Shown: positions 27,156 through 36,193 of the stretch, in pieces | Numbering within the stretch: the first letter of the stretch is position 1 | Layout: each line of letters starts with the position of its first letter | Assembly (NCBI GenBank): GCA_043774925.1 | Contig: JAYVSZ010000048.1 | Coordinates: 34,932 to 98,931 of the forward strand | Length of the DNA: 64,000 nt | Origin: JAYVSZ01 sp043774925 | Lineage (GTDB): Bacteria; Pseudomonadota; Gammaproteobacteria; Burkholderiales; Methylophilaceae | Direction of reading: 5' to 3' | The notes under the pieces: generated by a model | What the model was told of the DNA's origin: nothing | The model's input: the letters and a program-made list of their open reading frames with translations, nothing else | The model's database searches: none | Translations under genes and position numbers: made by a program

Positions 27156-30100
27156 ATGACACTTAACGATTACATCAGCATCGTCAATCAGCGCTATCAG
27201 GCGGGCAACGCCACCGAGCATAGCTACCGTGGCGATTTGCAACAGCTTTTGCAAACCATGCTGCTAGACGTAGCCGTGACCAATGAGCCCAAACGCATTG
27301 ACTGCGGCGCGCCTGATTATATTTTAAGCCGCAAAGATGTGCCACTTGGCTATATTGAGGCTAAGGACGTAGGCGTAGAGCTTGGCCATAAATCGCACAA
27401 AACGCAGTTTGACCGCTACAAAGCTGCGCTAGACAACCTGATTATTACCGATTATTTGCAGTTTCATTTTTTTAAGCAAGGTCAGTTGGTTGCAAGCTGT
27501 TTTATTGGCGAAGTAAGCAATGGCAAAATACACGCCAACCCGCAAAATTTTGACACATTTACCAACCTGATTAAAAACTTTGCGCTTACCGTCACGCAAA
27601 GCATTAAATCGCCCGTTAAATTAGCACAAATGATGGCAGCCAAAGCCAAGTTGATGGCCGATGTGATTCATAACGCGCTTAACGAAGATAAAGAAAACAA
27701 CACGCATAGCGAGCTTTACAATCAATATGAAGCCTTTAAAACGGTGCTTATTCACGATATTAGCCATGCAGAATTTGCCGATATTTATGCGCAAACCATT
27801 GCGTATGGCATGTTTGCGGCACGTTATCACGACCCAACATTAGAAAATTTTAGCCGCGAGGAAGCCGCAAGGTTAATCCCACAAAGCAACCCGTTTTTGC
27901 GCCAGCTATTTCGCACCGTGGCAGGTTATAACTTAGACGATACCGATGGCAAACGCTTGCTCTGGATTGTTGAAGAACTGGTGCAAATATTTTTAGCCAC
28001 CGATGTTGCTAGCATTATGCGCAACTTTGGCAAAGCCACACGCCAACAAGACCCCGTGGTGCACTTTTACGAAACCTTTTTAAGTGAGTACGACCCCAAA
28101 CTGCGCAAAGCGCGCGGCGTTTGGTACACGCCAGAACCTGTGGTGAACTTTATTGTGCGTGCGGTAGATGACATTTTAAAAACCAAGTTTGGGCTACCTA
28201 AAGGTTTGGGCGATACCAGCAAAACGCAAATTACGGTAGATGTTCAAGGCGCAGGCAAAAAAGGCAAAACCGAAAAACTCACTAGAGAAATCCATAAAGT
28301 ACAAATTTTAGACCCCGCCACTGGCACCGGCACATTTTTAGCGCAAACCGTGCGCCACATTTACAACACGCAGTTTGCAAGCATGCAAGGCATGTGGCCA
28401 CAATACGTAAAAGAGCATTTAATACCACGCCTAAATGGCTTTGAGCTACTGATGACCAGCTACGCCATGGCGCACTTAAAGCTAGATATGCTTTTAACCG
28501 AAACGGGTTATGTAAACGACAACGCATCTGAACGGCTACGCATTTACTTAACCAATAGTTTAGAGAACGACGATGCGCCCGATTTACCATTGTTTAACTA
28601 TTTAAGTAACGAGGCAAACGAGGCCAACCGCATTAAGCGCGATGCACCTGTGATGGTGGTGATGGGCAATCCGCCTTACTCTGTGAGTAGCAGTAATAAA
28701 AGCGCTTGGATTCAAGACTTACTCAAAGACTATAAAAAAGATTTAAACGAGCGCAATATTCAACCGCTTTCAGACGATTACATTAAATTTATCCGCTTTG
28801 GGCAACACTTTATTGATAAAAATGGCGAAGGCGTATTGGCTTATATTAGCAATAACAGCTTTATCGATGGCCTGATTCACCGCCAAATGCGCAAAAATTT
28901 GCTTGAGAGTTTTGATGAAATTTATATTCTAGACTTGCACGGCAACGCCAAAAAGAAAGAAACCGCGCCAGATGGTAGCAAAGATGAAAACGTGTTCGAC
29001 ATTATGCAGGGCGTTAGCATTAACTTGTTTGTGAGAACAGGCAAAAAACTTTCAGCTGATACGCCTACTTCCTCCACCGTCATTCCCGCGAAAGCGGGAA
29101 TCCATGTTGACGTTAATGAAAACCATAAAATGGATTCCCGCCTACGCGGGAATGACAAAGTAGACGTTAAGCCACTGGCAAGGGTTTTTCACCACAGCCT
29201 ATATGGCAAGCGTGAGGCGAAATATGAAGTTTTGAATGAAGCAAGGCTAGATATACTACCTTGGCATGAATTGAAAACTCAAGCACCTGATTACTATTAT
29301 ATTAAGAAAAATAATGATGGCAAAAATGCTTATGAAGAGAATTTTAGTGTTCAGGACTTATTTTCTTTAAACTCCGTCGGAATTGTAACTTCTCGTGATG
29401 AGCTAGTAATTGATGATATTAAAGAAAATTTGATTCAGCGAATAAAACGTTTTTATGATTTAAATATTAGTGACTCAGAAATAAAGCATGAGTTGTCGTT
29501 AAAAGACAATGTTGATTTTAAAGTAACTCATGCAAGGTTTTCAGGGAAATATAGTGAAGGCTTGATTAAAGCCATAGGCTTTCGTCCTTTTGATAAGCGT
29601 TATATTTATTATGACTCTAACCTTATCGACCGTAATAGACATAATGTGATGCGTCAATTTACATCTGATAACTTGGCACTTTTAGTTCCAAGGCAATGCT
29701 TCGGAGATTGGCACCATGTATTAATTTCAAACACAATGGTTGATATGAATTTAACTGGGAATGCCAGAGCATATGGAGCTAGCAATGTGTTTCCACTTTA
29801 CACCTACCCCGATTCCGCCGACTTACTCGCCGAAACCACGCGCACACCCAACCTAAATATGCAAATGGTTGAAACTATTGCAAGCAATTTAAGATTAACT
29901 TTTACCGCAGAAAAAACCACCGCCGTCATTCCCGCGCAGGCGGGAATGACGAAAGTAGCGAATGAGCAGACTGAATTTGCGCCAATTGATTTGCTGGATT
30001 ATATTTACGCGGTGTTGCACAGCCCAAGGTATCGCGAAACATATAAAGAGTTTTTAAAAATAGATTTTCCACGTGTGCCTTACCCAAGCAATTCACAAAC

Positions 30101-30464
30101 ATTTTGGCAATTAGTGGCCTTAGGTGGCCAATTGCGCAAAACACACTTGCTGGAGAACCGCATGGATATTGACTTGCAGGGCAGTGTTATAAGCTACCCA
30201 ATTGCAGGAAATAACGTGGTGGATAAGCTTAATTATGAAGCTGGCAAGGTGTTTATTAACGCCACCCAGTGTTTTGAAAACGTGCCAGAAATCGCGTGGG
30301 GCTTTTATATTGGTGGCTACCAACCTGCACAAAAATGGCTAAAAGACCGCAAAGGCCGTGCTTTAAGCTTGGAGGATATTGAACATTATCAAAAGATTAT
30401 TAATGCTTTGTTGGAAACTGACCGCTTGATGCGCGAAGTTGATACGGTTTTAACAATTAATTAA
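27156..30464 (+). CDS. Single-chain restriction-modification enzyme (N-terminal nuclease + N6-adenine methylase)
   Basis: 1102 residues. The N-terminus shows a PD-(D/E)XK-type site, D54 then E68-A-K70 (GYIEAKDVG). A gamma-class methylase follows with motif I DPATGTGTF (about residue 386) and motif IV NPPYS (about residue 506). The C-terminal third should hold the target-recognition region. No helicase motifs are seen, so it is shorter than type ISP enzymes such as LlaGI and nearer type IIG-like proteins. Two GTCATTC-family repeats lie in frame at residues 642-667 and 924-932. The segment between them is clearly AT-richer than the rest. It is the only defence gene in the area. Confidence 0.88.
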   Translation: MTLNDYISIVNQRYQAGNATEHSYRGDLQQLLQTMLLDVAVTNEPKRIDCGAPDYILSRKDVPLGYIEAKDVGVELGHKSHKTQFDRYKAALDNLIITDYLQFHFFKQGQLVASCFIGEVSNGKIHANPQNFDTFTNLIKNFALTVTQSIKSPVKLAQMMAAKAKLMADVIHNALNEDKENNTHSELYNQYEAFKTVLIHDISHAEFADIYAQTIAYGMFAARYHDPTLENFSREEAARLIPQSNPFLRQLFRTVAGYNLDDTDGKRLLWIVEELVQIFLATDVASIMRNFGKATRQQDPVVHFYETFLSEYDPKLRKARGVWYTPEPVVNFIVRAVDDILKTKFGLPKGLGDTSKTQITVDVQGAGKKGKTEKLTREIHKVQILDPATGTGTFLAQTVRHIYNTQFASMQGMWPQYVKEHLIPRLNGFELLMTSYAMAHLKLDMLLTETGYVNDNASERLRIYLTNSLENDDAPDLPLFNYLSNEANEANRIKRDAPVMVVMGNPPYSVSSSNKSAWIQDLLKDYKKDLNERNIQPLSDDYIKFIRFGQHFIDKNGEGVLAYISNNSFIDGLIHRQMRKNLLESFDEIYILDLHGNAKKKETAPDGSKDENVFDIMQGVSINLFVRTGKKLSADTPTSSTVIPAKAGIHVDVNENHKMDSRLRGNDKVDVKPLARVFHHSLYGKREAKYEVLNEARLDILPWHELKTQAPDYYYIKKNNDGKNAYEENFSVQDLFSLNSVGIVTSRDELVIDDIKENLIQRIKRFYDLNISDSEIKHELSLKDNVDFKVTHARFSGKYSEGLIKAIGFRPFDKRYIYYDSNLIDRNRHNVMRQFTSDNLALLVPRQCFGDWHHVLISNTMVDMNLTGNARAYGASNVFPLYTYPDSADLLAETTRTPNLNMQMVETIASNLRLTFTAEKTTAVIPAQAGMTKVANEQTEFAPIDLLDYIYAVLHSPRYRETYKEFLKIDFPRVPYPSNSQTFWQLVALGGQLRKTHLLENRMDIDLQGSVISYPIAGNNVVDKLNYEAGKVFINATQCFENVPEIAWGFYIGGYQPAQKWLKDRKGRALSLEDIEHYQKIINALLETDRLMREVDTVLTIN
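29079..29156. repeat. GTCATTC-family palindromic repeat inserted in frame
   Basis: A 78-bp element (26 codons) within the restriction-modification gene. GTCATTCCCGC and GCGGGAATGAC mark the ends, and each end forms its own hairpin. It encodes the frequently seen peptide type VIPAKAGIH...DSRLRGND. Its length is a multiple of three, so the host frame stays open. Confidence 0.85.
29925..29950. repeat. GTCATTC-family half element inserted in frame
   Basis: A 26-bp single hairpin, GTCATTCCCGC-GCAG-GCGGGAATGAC, encoding VIPAQAGMT inside the restriction-modification protein. It equals one end of the 29079 element and may be a solo or deleted copy. Confidence 0.8.
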
Positions 30465-30473
30465 ACTGAAAAG

Positions 30474-31739
30474 CTAATTTAATTTAAACCCTTTTGGCAG
30501 CAGCACCCAAATTTTACCTTGTTGCTTCATTGCACCTGCTTTTGCGCCCGCCTCGTTCCCCGCACCCCAAAAAAAGTCTGCGCGTACGCCGCCTTTAATC
30601 GCGCCACCAGTATCTTGCGCTAACATCAAACGTTTAAGCGGTTTGGGGCTATTTGGCTGCGTAGTGGATAAAAATATCGGCGCGCCTAGCGGCACAAATT
30701 TTGGGTCTATTGCGACACTACGCTCTGCGCTAATAGGCACGCCAAGCGCGCCAATTGGGCCTGGAAGGCCTGCTGGCAATTCTTTAAAGAACACATAACT
30801 TGGGTTGCTGTTGAGTAAATCGCGCAATTTATCTAAATGTGTTCTTGCCCAAGTTTTGATGCCTTGCATGCTGGCTTGATCTAAGGTGAGTTCGCCGCGA
30901 TCTACCAAAATGCGACCAATCGAATTATACGGATGCCCATTTTGGTCTGCATAGCCCGCATGCACTTGCTCGCCATTATCCAGTTGTACTAAGCCTGAGC
31001 CTTGGATTTGCAGGAAAAAAACATCGATAATATCATTAATCCAAACCAGCTCCGCGCCCAATAATGGCGAAGGATTCGCCTCAATTTCCGCCCGCGTGTT
31101 GTAAGGCACAAGTTTGTTGCCTACCAGCTTGCCACGCACGCGCTTGTATTTGAGCTCAGGGTAAGCATCGCCTAATTCCACCGTCACCAAATCTTTAGGT
31201 TGCTTGTACAAAGGATAAGGATTTTGCGCAGATTTTTTGCGGCTGCCTTTAAGCAGCGGCTCGTAATAGCCCGTAATCATGCCGCTGTCCGTGCCTTCTA
31301 CGTTTGTCGCTGCATAAACATCAAAATAATGAGTGAGGTAAGCAATAATCGTGGCGTTATTGGGCTTTTGCATGTCTTTAGCCGCTGCGCATGCAGCTTG
31401 CCACTGAGGTTTATTCGTTTGCGGCTTATTGATTAGCGTGCTACAACTTTGCAGCCAAGCAGGCCAAGCCGCGCTTAAATCGTCTTCTTGCAAACCATCA
31501 ATCTCCTCCCATTTTGCGGGTTTCAATAGACTATAGTCAGCATTTTTTGCGGTTTCTGTGGGCTTTTCCGTGGGTTTAACTTCGGTGGACTTAGCACCTT
31601 CAGGCATTTGAATGGGCTGCTCGCTTGTTTGAACAGGCGGGCAGTTGCAGCTTGGGATATTCGGTTTAACATTGCGCTTGGCGCAAGCGGTAGTGAGGAT
31701 AATAATTAACGAAAATAACAGTATTTTCTTCATCAACAT
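30474..31739 (-). CDS. mltA: Membrane-bound lytic murein transglycosylase A
   Basis: 421 residues (ATG 31739; ATG 31733 is equally possible). A lipoprotein signal with lipobox TTAC places it in the outer membrane. The MltA domain (MITGYYEPLLKGSRK) and the 3D domain with the catalytic-Asp motif AQDTGGAIKGGVRADFFWG are intact. It cleaves glycan strands with formation of 1,6-anhydroMurNAc. It is convergent with the restriction gene and two bases downstream of apaG. Confidence 0.94.
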   Translation of the reverse strand: MLMKKILLFSLIIILTTACAKRNVKPNIPSCNCPPVQTSEQPIQMPEGAKSTEVKPTEKPTETAKNADYSLLKPAKWEEIDGLQEDDLSAAWPAWLQSCSTLINKPQTNKPQWQAACAAAKDMQKPNNATIIAYLTHYFDVYAATNVEGTDSGMITGYYEPLLKGSRKKSAQNPYPLYKQPKDLVTVELGDAYPELKYKRVRGKLVGNKLVPYNTRAEIEANPSPLLGAELVWINDIIDVFFLQIQGSGLVQLDNGEQVHAGYADQNGHPYNSIGRILVDRGELTLDQASMQGIKTWARTHLDKLRDLLNSNPSYVFFKELPAGLPGPIGALGVPISAERSVAIDPKFVPLGAPIFLSTTQPNSPKPLKRLMLAQDTGGAIKGGVRADFFWGAGNEAGAKAGAMKQQGKIWVLLPKGFKLN

Positions 31740-31741
31740 TT

Positions 31742-32134
31742 TTAGTGCAAAACGCGGGGCACCGCAAGTGTAAACGGCGCGATAATGGCCTCGAACTGTG
31801 TGCCATCTACCGCGACAATTTGATATGTGCCGCGCATACTGCCGGCAGGCGTATTGAGCAAGGTGCCACTGGTATATTCAAACCGCTCGCTGGGCTGCAA
31901 TAAAGGCTGTGCGCCCACTACGCCTAGGCCACGCACCTCGATTACTGCGCCGTTGTCATCGGTAATAATCCAATGGCGGCTAATTAATTGCGCCGCAACC
32001 GCGCCTGTGTTGGTGATGGTAATGTGATAAGCAAAGGCATAGCGATTTTCATCCGCATCAGATTGATCGGCCAAATACTCTGTTTTTACACTGACCGAGA
32101 ACGCGTGTTTCTGCTGATTTGCCAATTTAGTCAA
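31742..32134 (-). CDS. apaG: ApaG-family protein
   Basis: 130 residues covering the whole ApaG (fibronectin-like) domain: VSVKTEYLADQSD, YAFAYHITITNTG, LISRHWIITDDNG, GVVGAQPLL and SMRGTYQIV. ApaG has been tied to Co2+/Mg2+ resistance in Salmonella, with the molecular role unclear. It overlaps the thiG end by eight bases and mltA follows, so thiS-thiG-apaG-mltA look like one transcription unit. Confidence 0.93.
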   Translation of the reverse strand: MTKLANQQKHAFSVSVKTEYLADQSDADENRYAFAYHITITNTGAVAAQLISRHWIITDDNGAVIEVRGLGVVGAQPLLQPSERFEYTSGTLLNTPAGSMRGTYQIVAVDGTQFEAIIAPFTLAVPRVLH

Positions 32135-32909
32135 TCATCCCAGATGTGGGTGAGCTGGGGCTGGCCGAGTAAAGTTTTTTCGGCATGCGCCCCGCCAAAT
32201 AAGCCTCGCGGCCTGCTTCCACCGCCTTTTTCATGGCAGATGCCATCAAAATAGGGTTGCGTGCACCCGCGATAGCAGTGTTCATGAGAATGCCCGCGCA
32301 GCCAAGCTCCATGGCGATTGCCGCGTCACTGGCTGTTCCCACGCCAGCATCTACCAGCACGGGCACTTTGGCGTTTTCGATAATAATCTGCAAATTCCAC
32401 GGGTTTAAAATACCCATGCCAGAGCCGATGAGCGAGGCAAGCGGCATGACCGCAACGCAACCAATATCTTCCAGCTGTTTGGCAATAATCGGGTCGTCAG
32501 AAGTATAGACCATGACATCAAAGCCATCTTTTACCAAGGTTTTTGCAGCGGCAATGGTTTCGATAACGTTTGGATACAAAGTTTTTGGATCGCCCAGCAC
32601 TTCCAACTTAACCAGCTTGTGGCCATCTAACAGCTCGCGCGCCAGGCGCAGCGTGCGCACAGCCTCATCGGCCGAGTAACAACCCGCAGTGTTGGGCAAA
32701 TAAGTAAACTCTTCGGGCGGCAAAAACTCCAGCAGCGAAGGCTCGCCTGCATTTTGGCCAATATTAGTCCGACGAATGGCAACAGTGACGATTTTTGCGC
32801 CACTTGCGTCGATTGCCTGACGCGTTTGGGCAAAATCTTTGTATTTTCCCGTGCCGACCAACAGGCGCGAGCTGTAAGATTGTCCTGCAATAATGAGTTT
32901 GTCTGTCAT
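32127..32909 (-). CDS. thiG: Thiazole synthase
   Basis: 260 residues from ATG 32909 (a TTG at 32921 would add four residues). It forms the thiazole phosphate of thiamine from deoxyxylulose 5-phosphate, dehydroglycine and ThiS thiocarboxylate. Motifs: GTGKYKDF, the Schiff-base lysine region LVKLEVLGD, PLASLIGSGMGI and DAGVGTASDAAIAMELGC. thiS lies 32 bases upstream. No thiE, thiO or thiH is in the window. Confidence 0.96.
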   Translation of the reverse strand: MTDKLIIAGQSYSSRLLVGTGKYKDFAQTRQAIDASGAKIVTVAIRRTNIGQNAGEPSLLEFLPPEEFTYLPNTAGCYSADEAVRTLRLARELLDGHKLVKLEVLGDPKTLYPNVIETIAAAKTLVKDGFDVMVYTSDDPIIAKQLEDIGCVAVMPLASLIGSGMGILNPWNLQIIIENAKVPVLVDAGVGTASDAAIAMELGCAGILMNTAIAGARNPILMASAMKKAVEAGREAYLAGRMPKKLYSASPSSPTSGMID

Positions 32910-32941
32910 ATTCTTTTTCAATTACCCACCACGCCTTTTAT

Positions 32942-33145
32942 TTAACCGCCACCTACAGCACCCACAATTTCTAATTTGTCGCCATCATTGAGTATCGCTT
33001 GCGCAAACTGACTACGCGGTACGATTTCACCATTACATTCAATAGCAATGCGCTTTCCAGCCACATTGAGCGTCGCTACCAAATCAGCAATGGTCATGTT
33101 CCTAGCTTCAAACTGCCTAGCATTTCCGTTGATTAAAATTTGCAT
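32942..33145 (-). CDS. thiS: Sulfur carrier protein ThiS
   Basis: 67 residues, beta-grasp fold, ending in the required Gly-Gly (VGAVGGG with the last two glycines as the adenylated and thiocarboxylated tail). It carries sulfur for ThiG, encoded next. No TPP riboswitch was found upstream in the following 300 bases. Confidence 0.93.
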   Translation of the reverse strand: MQILINGNARQFEARNMTIADLVATLNVAGKRIAIECNGEIVPRSQFAQAILNDGDKLEIVGAVGGG

Positions 33146-33400
33146 TCTAATTTAAAAAAATTTTGTTTTAGTAACGCTATTTTACGTAAATTTGCGGACG
33201 CTTGGCGCTTAATCTGCAATTAATTTTTAGCGCATCATTTTTTGGTACGAACTATGCTTATGACTTTTGTGTAAAGAATTTTATTTTTGTGTATTCCGCA
33301 ACTGCAATGACGCGTTAAACATAAAAATGTAACGATTTTAATGATTTATCGACTAAAGCTACAATTAGGATGAATTTTTTTGGTAAATTAGACTCAACGC
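33146..33400. other. AT-rich intergenic region, thiS promoter side
   Basis: This space separates the divergent thiS and the CDCC-tailed peptide gene. It is AT-rich, with runs of A and T, and has no open frame over about 10 codons. I see no riboswitch or RNA gene; it presumably holds the two promoters. Confidence 0.5.
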
Positions 33401-33425
33401 ATTACTGAAACAAAATTTCAGTAAT
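33401..33425 (+). terminator. Hairpin with T-run just upstream of the CDCC peptide gene
   Basis: Perfect 10-bp stem ATTACTGAAA / TTTCAGTAAT with loop CAAAA, followed by five T. It lies 26 bases before the ATG at 33451, so it may be a leader attenuator or a regulator-binding palindrome rather than an end-of-gene terminator. Confidence 0.55.
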
Positions 33426-33450
33426 TTTTACTCCCAAAAGGAAAAGCACC

Positions 33451-33624
33451 ATGGCACAAGCACTTAAAAAAGCAGAAGTAGCAAAAGTTAATTTAAATAA
33501 AAAATTATCAACTTCAAAATCGCAAAAAAATAATGATGCAAAAACAACAGAAACAACCGTTTTAAATTTCGACAATTCCAAAAGTTTTAGTCGATTTTTA
33601 GAATCTAGCTGCGACTGCTGTTAA
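33451..33624 (+). CDS. Small Lys-rich peptide ending in CDCC, unknown function
   Basis: 57 residues, ATG with AAAGGA site eight bases upstream. The N-terminal two thirds are rich in Lys, Ala, Thr and Asn and contain no Cys. The C-terminus reads FSRFLESSCDCC, so all three cysteines are in the last four residues. There is no signal peptide. The layout resembles a leader plus Cys-rich core, as in some ribosomally made modified peptides, or a metal-binding tail. No modification enzyme is adjacent. Not assigned to any family. Confidence 0.6.
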   Translation: MAQALKKAEVAKVNLNKKLSTSKSQKNNDAKTTETTVLNFDNSKSFSRFLESSCDCC

Positions 33625-33648
33625 TTTAGCCAATTAGCAATCAATTGA

Positions 33649-33666
33649 GGATGGCGTTTGCCACCC
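33649..33666. terminator. Weak hairpin between the peptide gene and gnd
   Basis: GGATGGC-GTTT-GCCACCC pairs at six of seven positions and is followed by a T-poor stretch. It may separate the convergent peptide gene and gnd. Low confidence because there is no proper T tract. Confidence 0.35.
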
Positions 33667-33674
33667 TTAAATCT

Positions 33675-35189
33675 TTATTCAATCAACTGTTGCGGACGTT
33701 TCGGCTCTGGCCAGTCCAAGTGGTAGAACTGACCACGGGGCTGATCTTTGCGCTCGTAAGTATGCGCACCGAAGAAATCGCGCTGACCTTGCAATAAGTT
33801 TGCAGGTAAATCTGCACTGCGATAACCATCATAATAGGCTAAAGCGGCACTAAAGCCTTGCGCTGGAATGCCATTAGTGACTGCTAAAGCAATCACTTTG
33901 CGCCAACCCGCCTGGCCTTCGTTCATGGCGTTGGTGAAATATGGATCTAACATCAAGTTTTTCAGACGTGAATTAATGGCATACGCCATGGTGATTTTTT
34001 GCAAAAAGCGCGCGCGAATAATACAGCCGCCGCGCCAGATTTGTGCAATCTCACCAAAGTTAAGCTTCCAGTTATACGCGACTTGCGCTTTATCAATGAG
34101 CTGGAAACCTTGTGCATAAGCACAGATTTTTGAGCAATACAGGGCGTTTTTAATCGCTTCGATAACGACTTTTTTATCGCCTTCGACTTTAATCGCAGGG
34201 CCTTTTAAGATTTTGCTGGCTTCAACACGTTCTTCTTTTAAGCTAGAAAGCGCACGTGCATAAACAGCGGCCGCAATTGCGTTAGCAGGCGCGCCAAGCT
34301 CTAGCGCATTCGCTGCTGTCCATTGACCTGTGCCTTTTTGGCCAGCGGTATCTAAAATTTGATCGACCAAAAAGCCTGGGCCCATAGGGTCTTTTTGTTG
34401 CAGAATATCAGCGGTAATTTCAATCAAGAAACTTGATAGCTCGCCTTTGTTCCATTCTTCAAATACTTTACCAATTTCATTGGCTGGCATGCCGAGCAGG
34501 TTTTTCATGAGCCAATAAGCCTCACAAATCAATTGCATATCGATATATTCAATACCGTTGTGCACCATTTTTACATAGTGGCCAGCACCGTCTGGGCCGA
34601 TGTATTCCGCGCATGAAAAGCCACCCTCAACTGGCTTACCTGGCTTGCCGCCTTCCATAGGCTCGCCCGTGACTGGATCCACTTTCGCTGCAATGTCGCG
34701 CCAAATTGGCTCTAAACTCGCCCAAGCTTTACGTGTGCCAGATGGCATTAAACTTTGGCCAAAGCGCGCACCAGTTTCGCCGCCAGAAACACCAGAACCA
34801 ATGAAATCAATGCCTTTCACTGCAAGTTCTTTTTCGCGGCGAATGGTATCTGTCCATAATGAGTTGCCGCCATCGATAATAATGTCGCCTTGCTCTAAGA
34901 AAGGCAAGAGCGCGTTAATCGTGACATCGGTCGCGCTACCCGCTTTAACCAGCAACACAATTTTACGCGGCCGCTTGATGCTGAGTACAAAAGAGGCTAA
35001 ATCAGCATGACCAACCACATTAGCCGCCGACGGCTCATTGGCTTTACATTCCTTAATAAAATTCGTCATCTTTTTAGGATCGCGGTTGTACACGGCAATG
35101 GTGTAGCCGTGATCGGCAATATTAAGGGCAAGGTTTTGCCCCATGACGGCGAGGCCTACTAGGCCAATATCAGCATTCTTTGTGATCAT
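33675..35189 (-). CDS. gnd: 6-phosphogluconate dehydrogenase, decarboxylating (NADP-type)
   Basis: 504 residues. It oxidises 6-phosphogluconate to ribulose 5-phosphate and CO2. The Rossmann motif GLAVMGQNLALNIADHG, IIDGGNSLW, GSGVSGGETGARFGQSLMPSG, KMVHNGIEYIDMQLICEAYWLM and the C-terminal RGGCIIRARFLQKI mark the long (GndA) form. In ribulose-monophosphate methylotrophs this enzyme runs the dissimilatory formaldehyde oxidation cycle. That is known biology applied here by inference. Confidence 0.96.
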   Translation of the reverse strand: MITKNADIGLVGLAVMGQNLALNIADHGYTIAVYNRDPKKMTNFIKECKANEPSAANVVGHADLASFVLSIKRPRKIVLLVKAGSATDVTINALLPFLEQGDIIIDGGNSLWTDTIRREKELAVKGIDFIGSGVSGGETGARFGQSLMPSGTRKAWASLEPIWRDIAAKVDPVTGEPMEGGKPGKPVEGGFSCAEYIGPDGAGHYVKMVHNGIEYIDMQLICEAYWLMKNLLGMPANEIGKVFEEWNKGELSSFLIEITADILQQKDPMGPGFLVDQILDTAGQKGTGQWTAANALELGAPANAIAAAVYARALSSLKEERVEASKILKGPAIKVEGDKKVVIEAIKNALYCSKICAYAQGFQLIDKAQVAYNWKLNFGEIAQIWRGGCIIRARFLQKITMAYAINSRLKNLMLDPYFTNAMNEGQAGWRKVIALAVTNGIPAQGFSAALAYYDGYRSADLPANLLQGQRDFFGAHTYERKDQPRGQFYHLDWPEPKRPQQLIE

Positions 35190-35291
35190 ACTATCTCTCT
35201 TTAAATGGGTAATTTAAGTTAAAAAATAAACATAAGCTTTTGGCTTAGGTTTTAGGTGCTACATTTTGCTACAAAACTATTTGCTACAAAT

Positions 35292-36026
35292 CTATAAAAC
35301 TCTGCCGAACAATTGAATTGCCAGTTGATAGCCCATCAACTGTAGCTGCGGGTCGTAACGCTCGCCTTCATCGCGCATAAACGCGTGCTGGCCATTAAAT
35401 TCATGCCAAGTAAAATTCAAATTGGCATCCGTCATTTTTTGGTAAACCAGCGCACGTCCAGCGGTGGGGATATGGTTATCTTGCTTACCCCAAATCATCA
35501 TCAACTCACCTTTAATATCGGCGAGTCTATCCATGCTGTGTTGATTCGGCTTATTTGGGATATTATTACCGTGTAAATCGGTCGCATAAAAGCAAGCTGT
35601 CGCCTTAACTTCGGCCTGCAAAGCCGCGCGAAAAGCCAAATGCCCACCAATGCAATAACCCATTGCGCCTACATTGCCGTTGTACCAAGACTGCTGGCCT
35701 AGCCAATCAATCATGGCGCGGTTGTCCGTATCGTAGCCTTGTGCGTCTTTAGCGGCTTTGTCGGCATTGCCTTTATCACGACCTGCGTCGTCATAACCCA
35801 GCACCGTGCCGATTGGATTGAGCTCGTGAAAAACCTCTGGCACCAGTACCGCATAACCTTGACCCGCCATAAATTTTGCCGAGCGTTCAATGGGGCCAGT
35901 TTGCTGAAAAATCTCAGAATAAAATAAAATAGCTGGATAATTTTTATCGCCAACTGGGCGGTGAACATAGGTGCGCATAACGCCAGTGGGGGTGGGTAAA
36001 TCAACGACGTGTGAATGTATCAGCAT
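35292..36026 (-). CDS. Dienelactone hydrolase-family protein
   Basis: 244 residues with the DLH catalytic Cys in MGYCIGGHLAF (near residue 122), an Asp in WGKQDNHIPT and a His in FNGQHAFMRDEG. The N-terminal PTPTGVMRTYVHRPVG fits the family. It is a cytoplasmic hydrolase of unknown substrate; no aromatic degradation genes are nearby. Confidence 0.87.
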   Translation of the reverse strand: MLIHSHVVDLPTPTGVMRTYVHRPVGDKNYPAILFYSEIFQQTGPIERSAKFMAGQGYAVLVPEVFHELNPIGTVLGYDDAGRDKGNADKAAKDAQGYDTDNRAMIDWLGQQSWYNGNVGAMGYCIGGHLAFRAALQAEVKATACFYATDLHGNNIPNKPNQHSMDRLADIKGELMMIWGKQDNHIPTAGRALVYQKMTDANLNFTWHEFNGQHAFMRDEGERYDPQLQLMGYQLAIQLFGRVL

Positions 36027-36193
36027 GCTAAAAAATCCAAAAATAAATATCTTCGTGAATGCAGCATTTTACAAGGCTTTAGCGGCGCTTTCACCTTAAT
36101 TTTGTGTTAATTTAGCAAATAGTTGGTTTTGTTGGCGAATCTTTTATTTTTTACACTGTCATTTAGTCAAGTTCATCTATCAAGGATGTTGCT

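Noticed and set aside
30155..30175. GCATGGATATTGACTT in the restriction gene as a repeat copy
   Set aside because: One mismatch in the core and no matching flanks; noted only as a degenerate candidate.
33146..33400. Possible TPP riboswitch upstream of thiS
   Set aside because: The region lacks the ACCTGA and GGGTAATxCCxxCGxAGGGA signals found at thiC.
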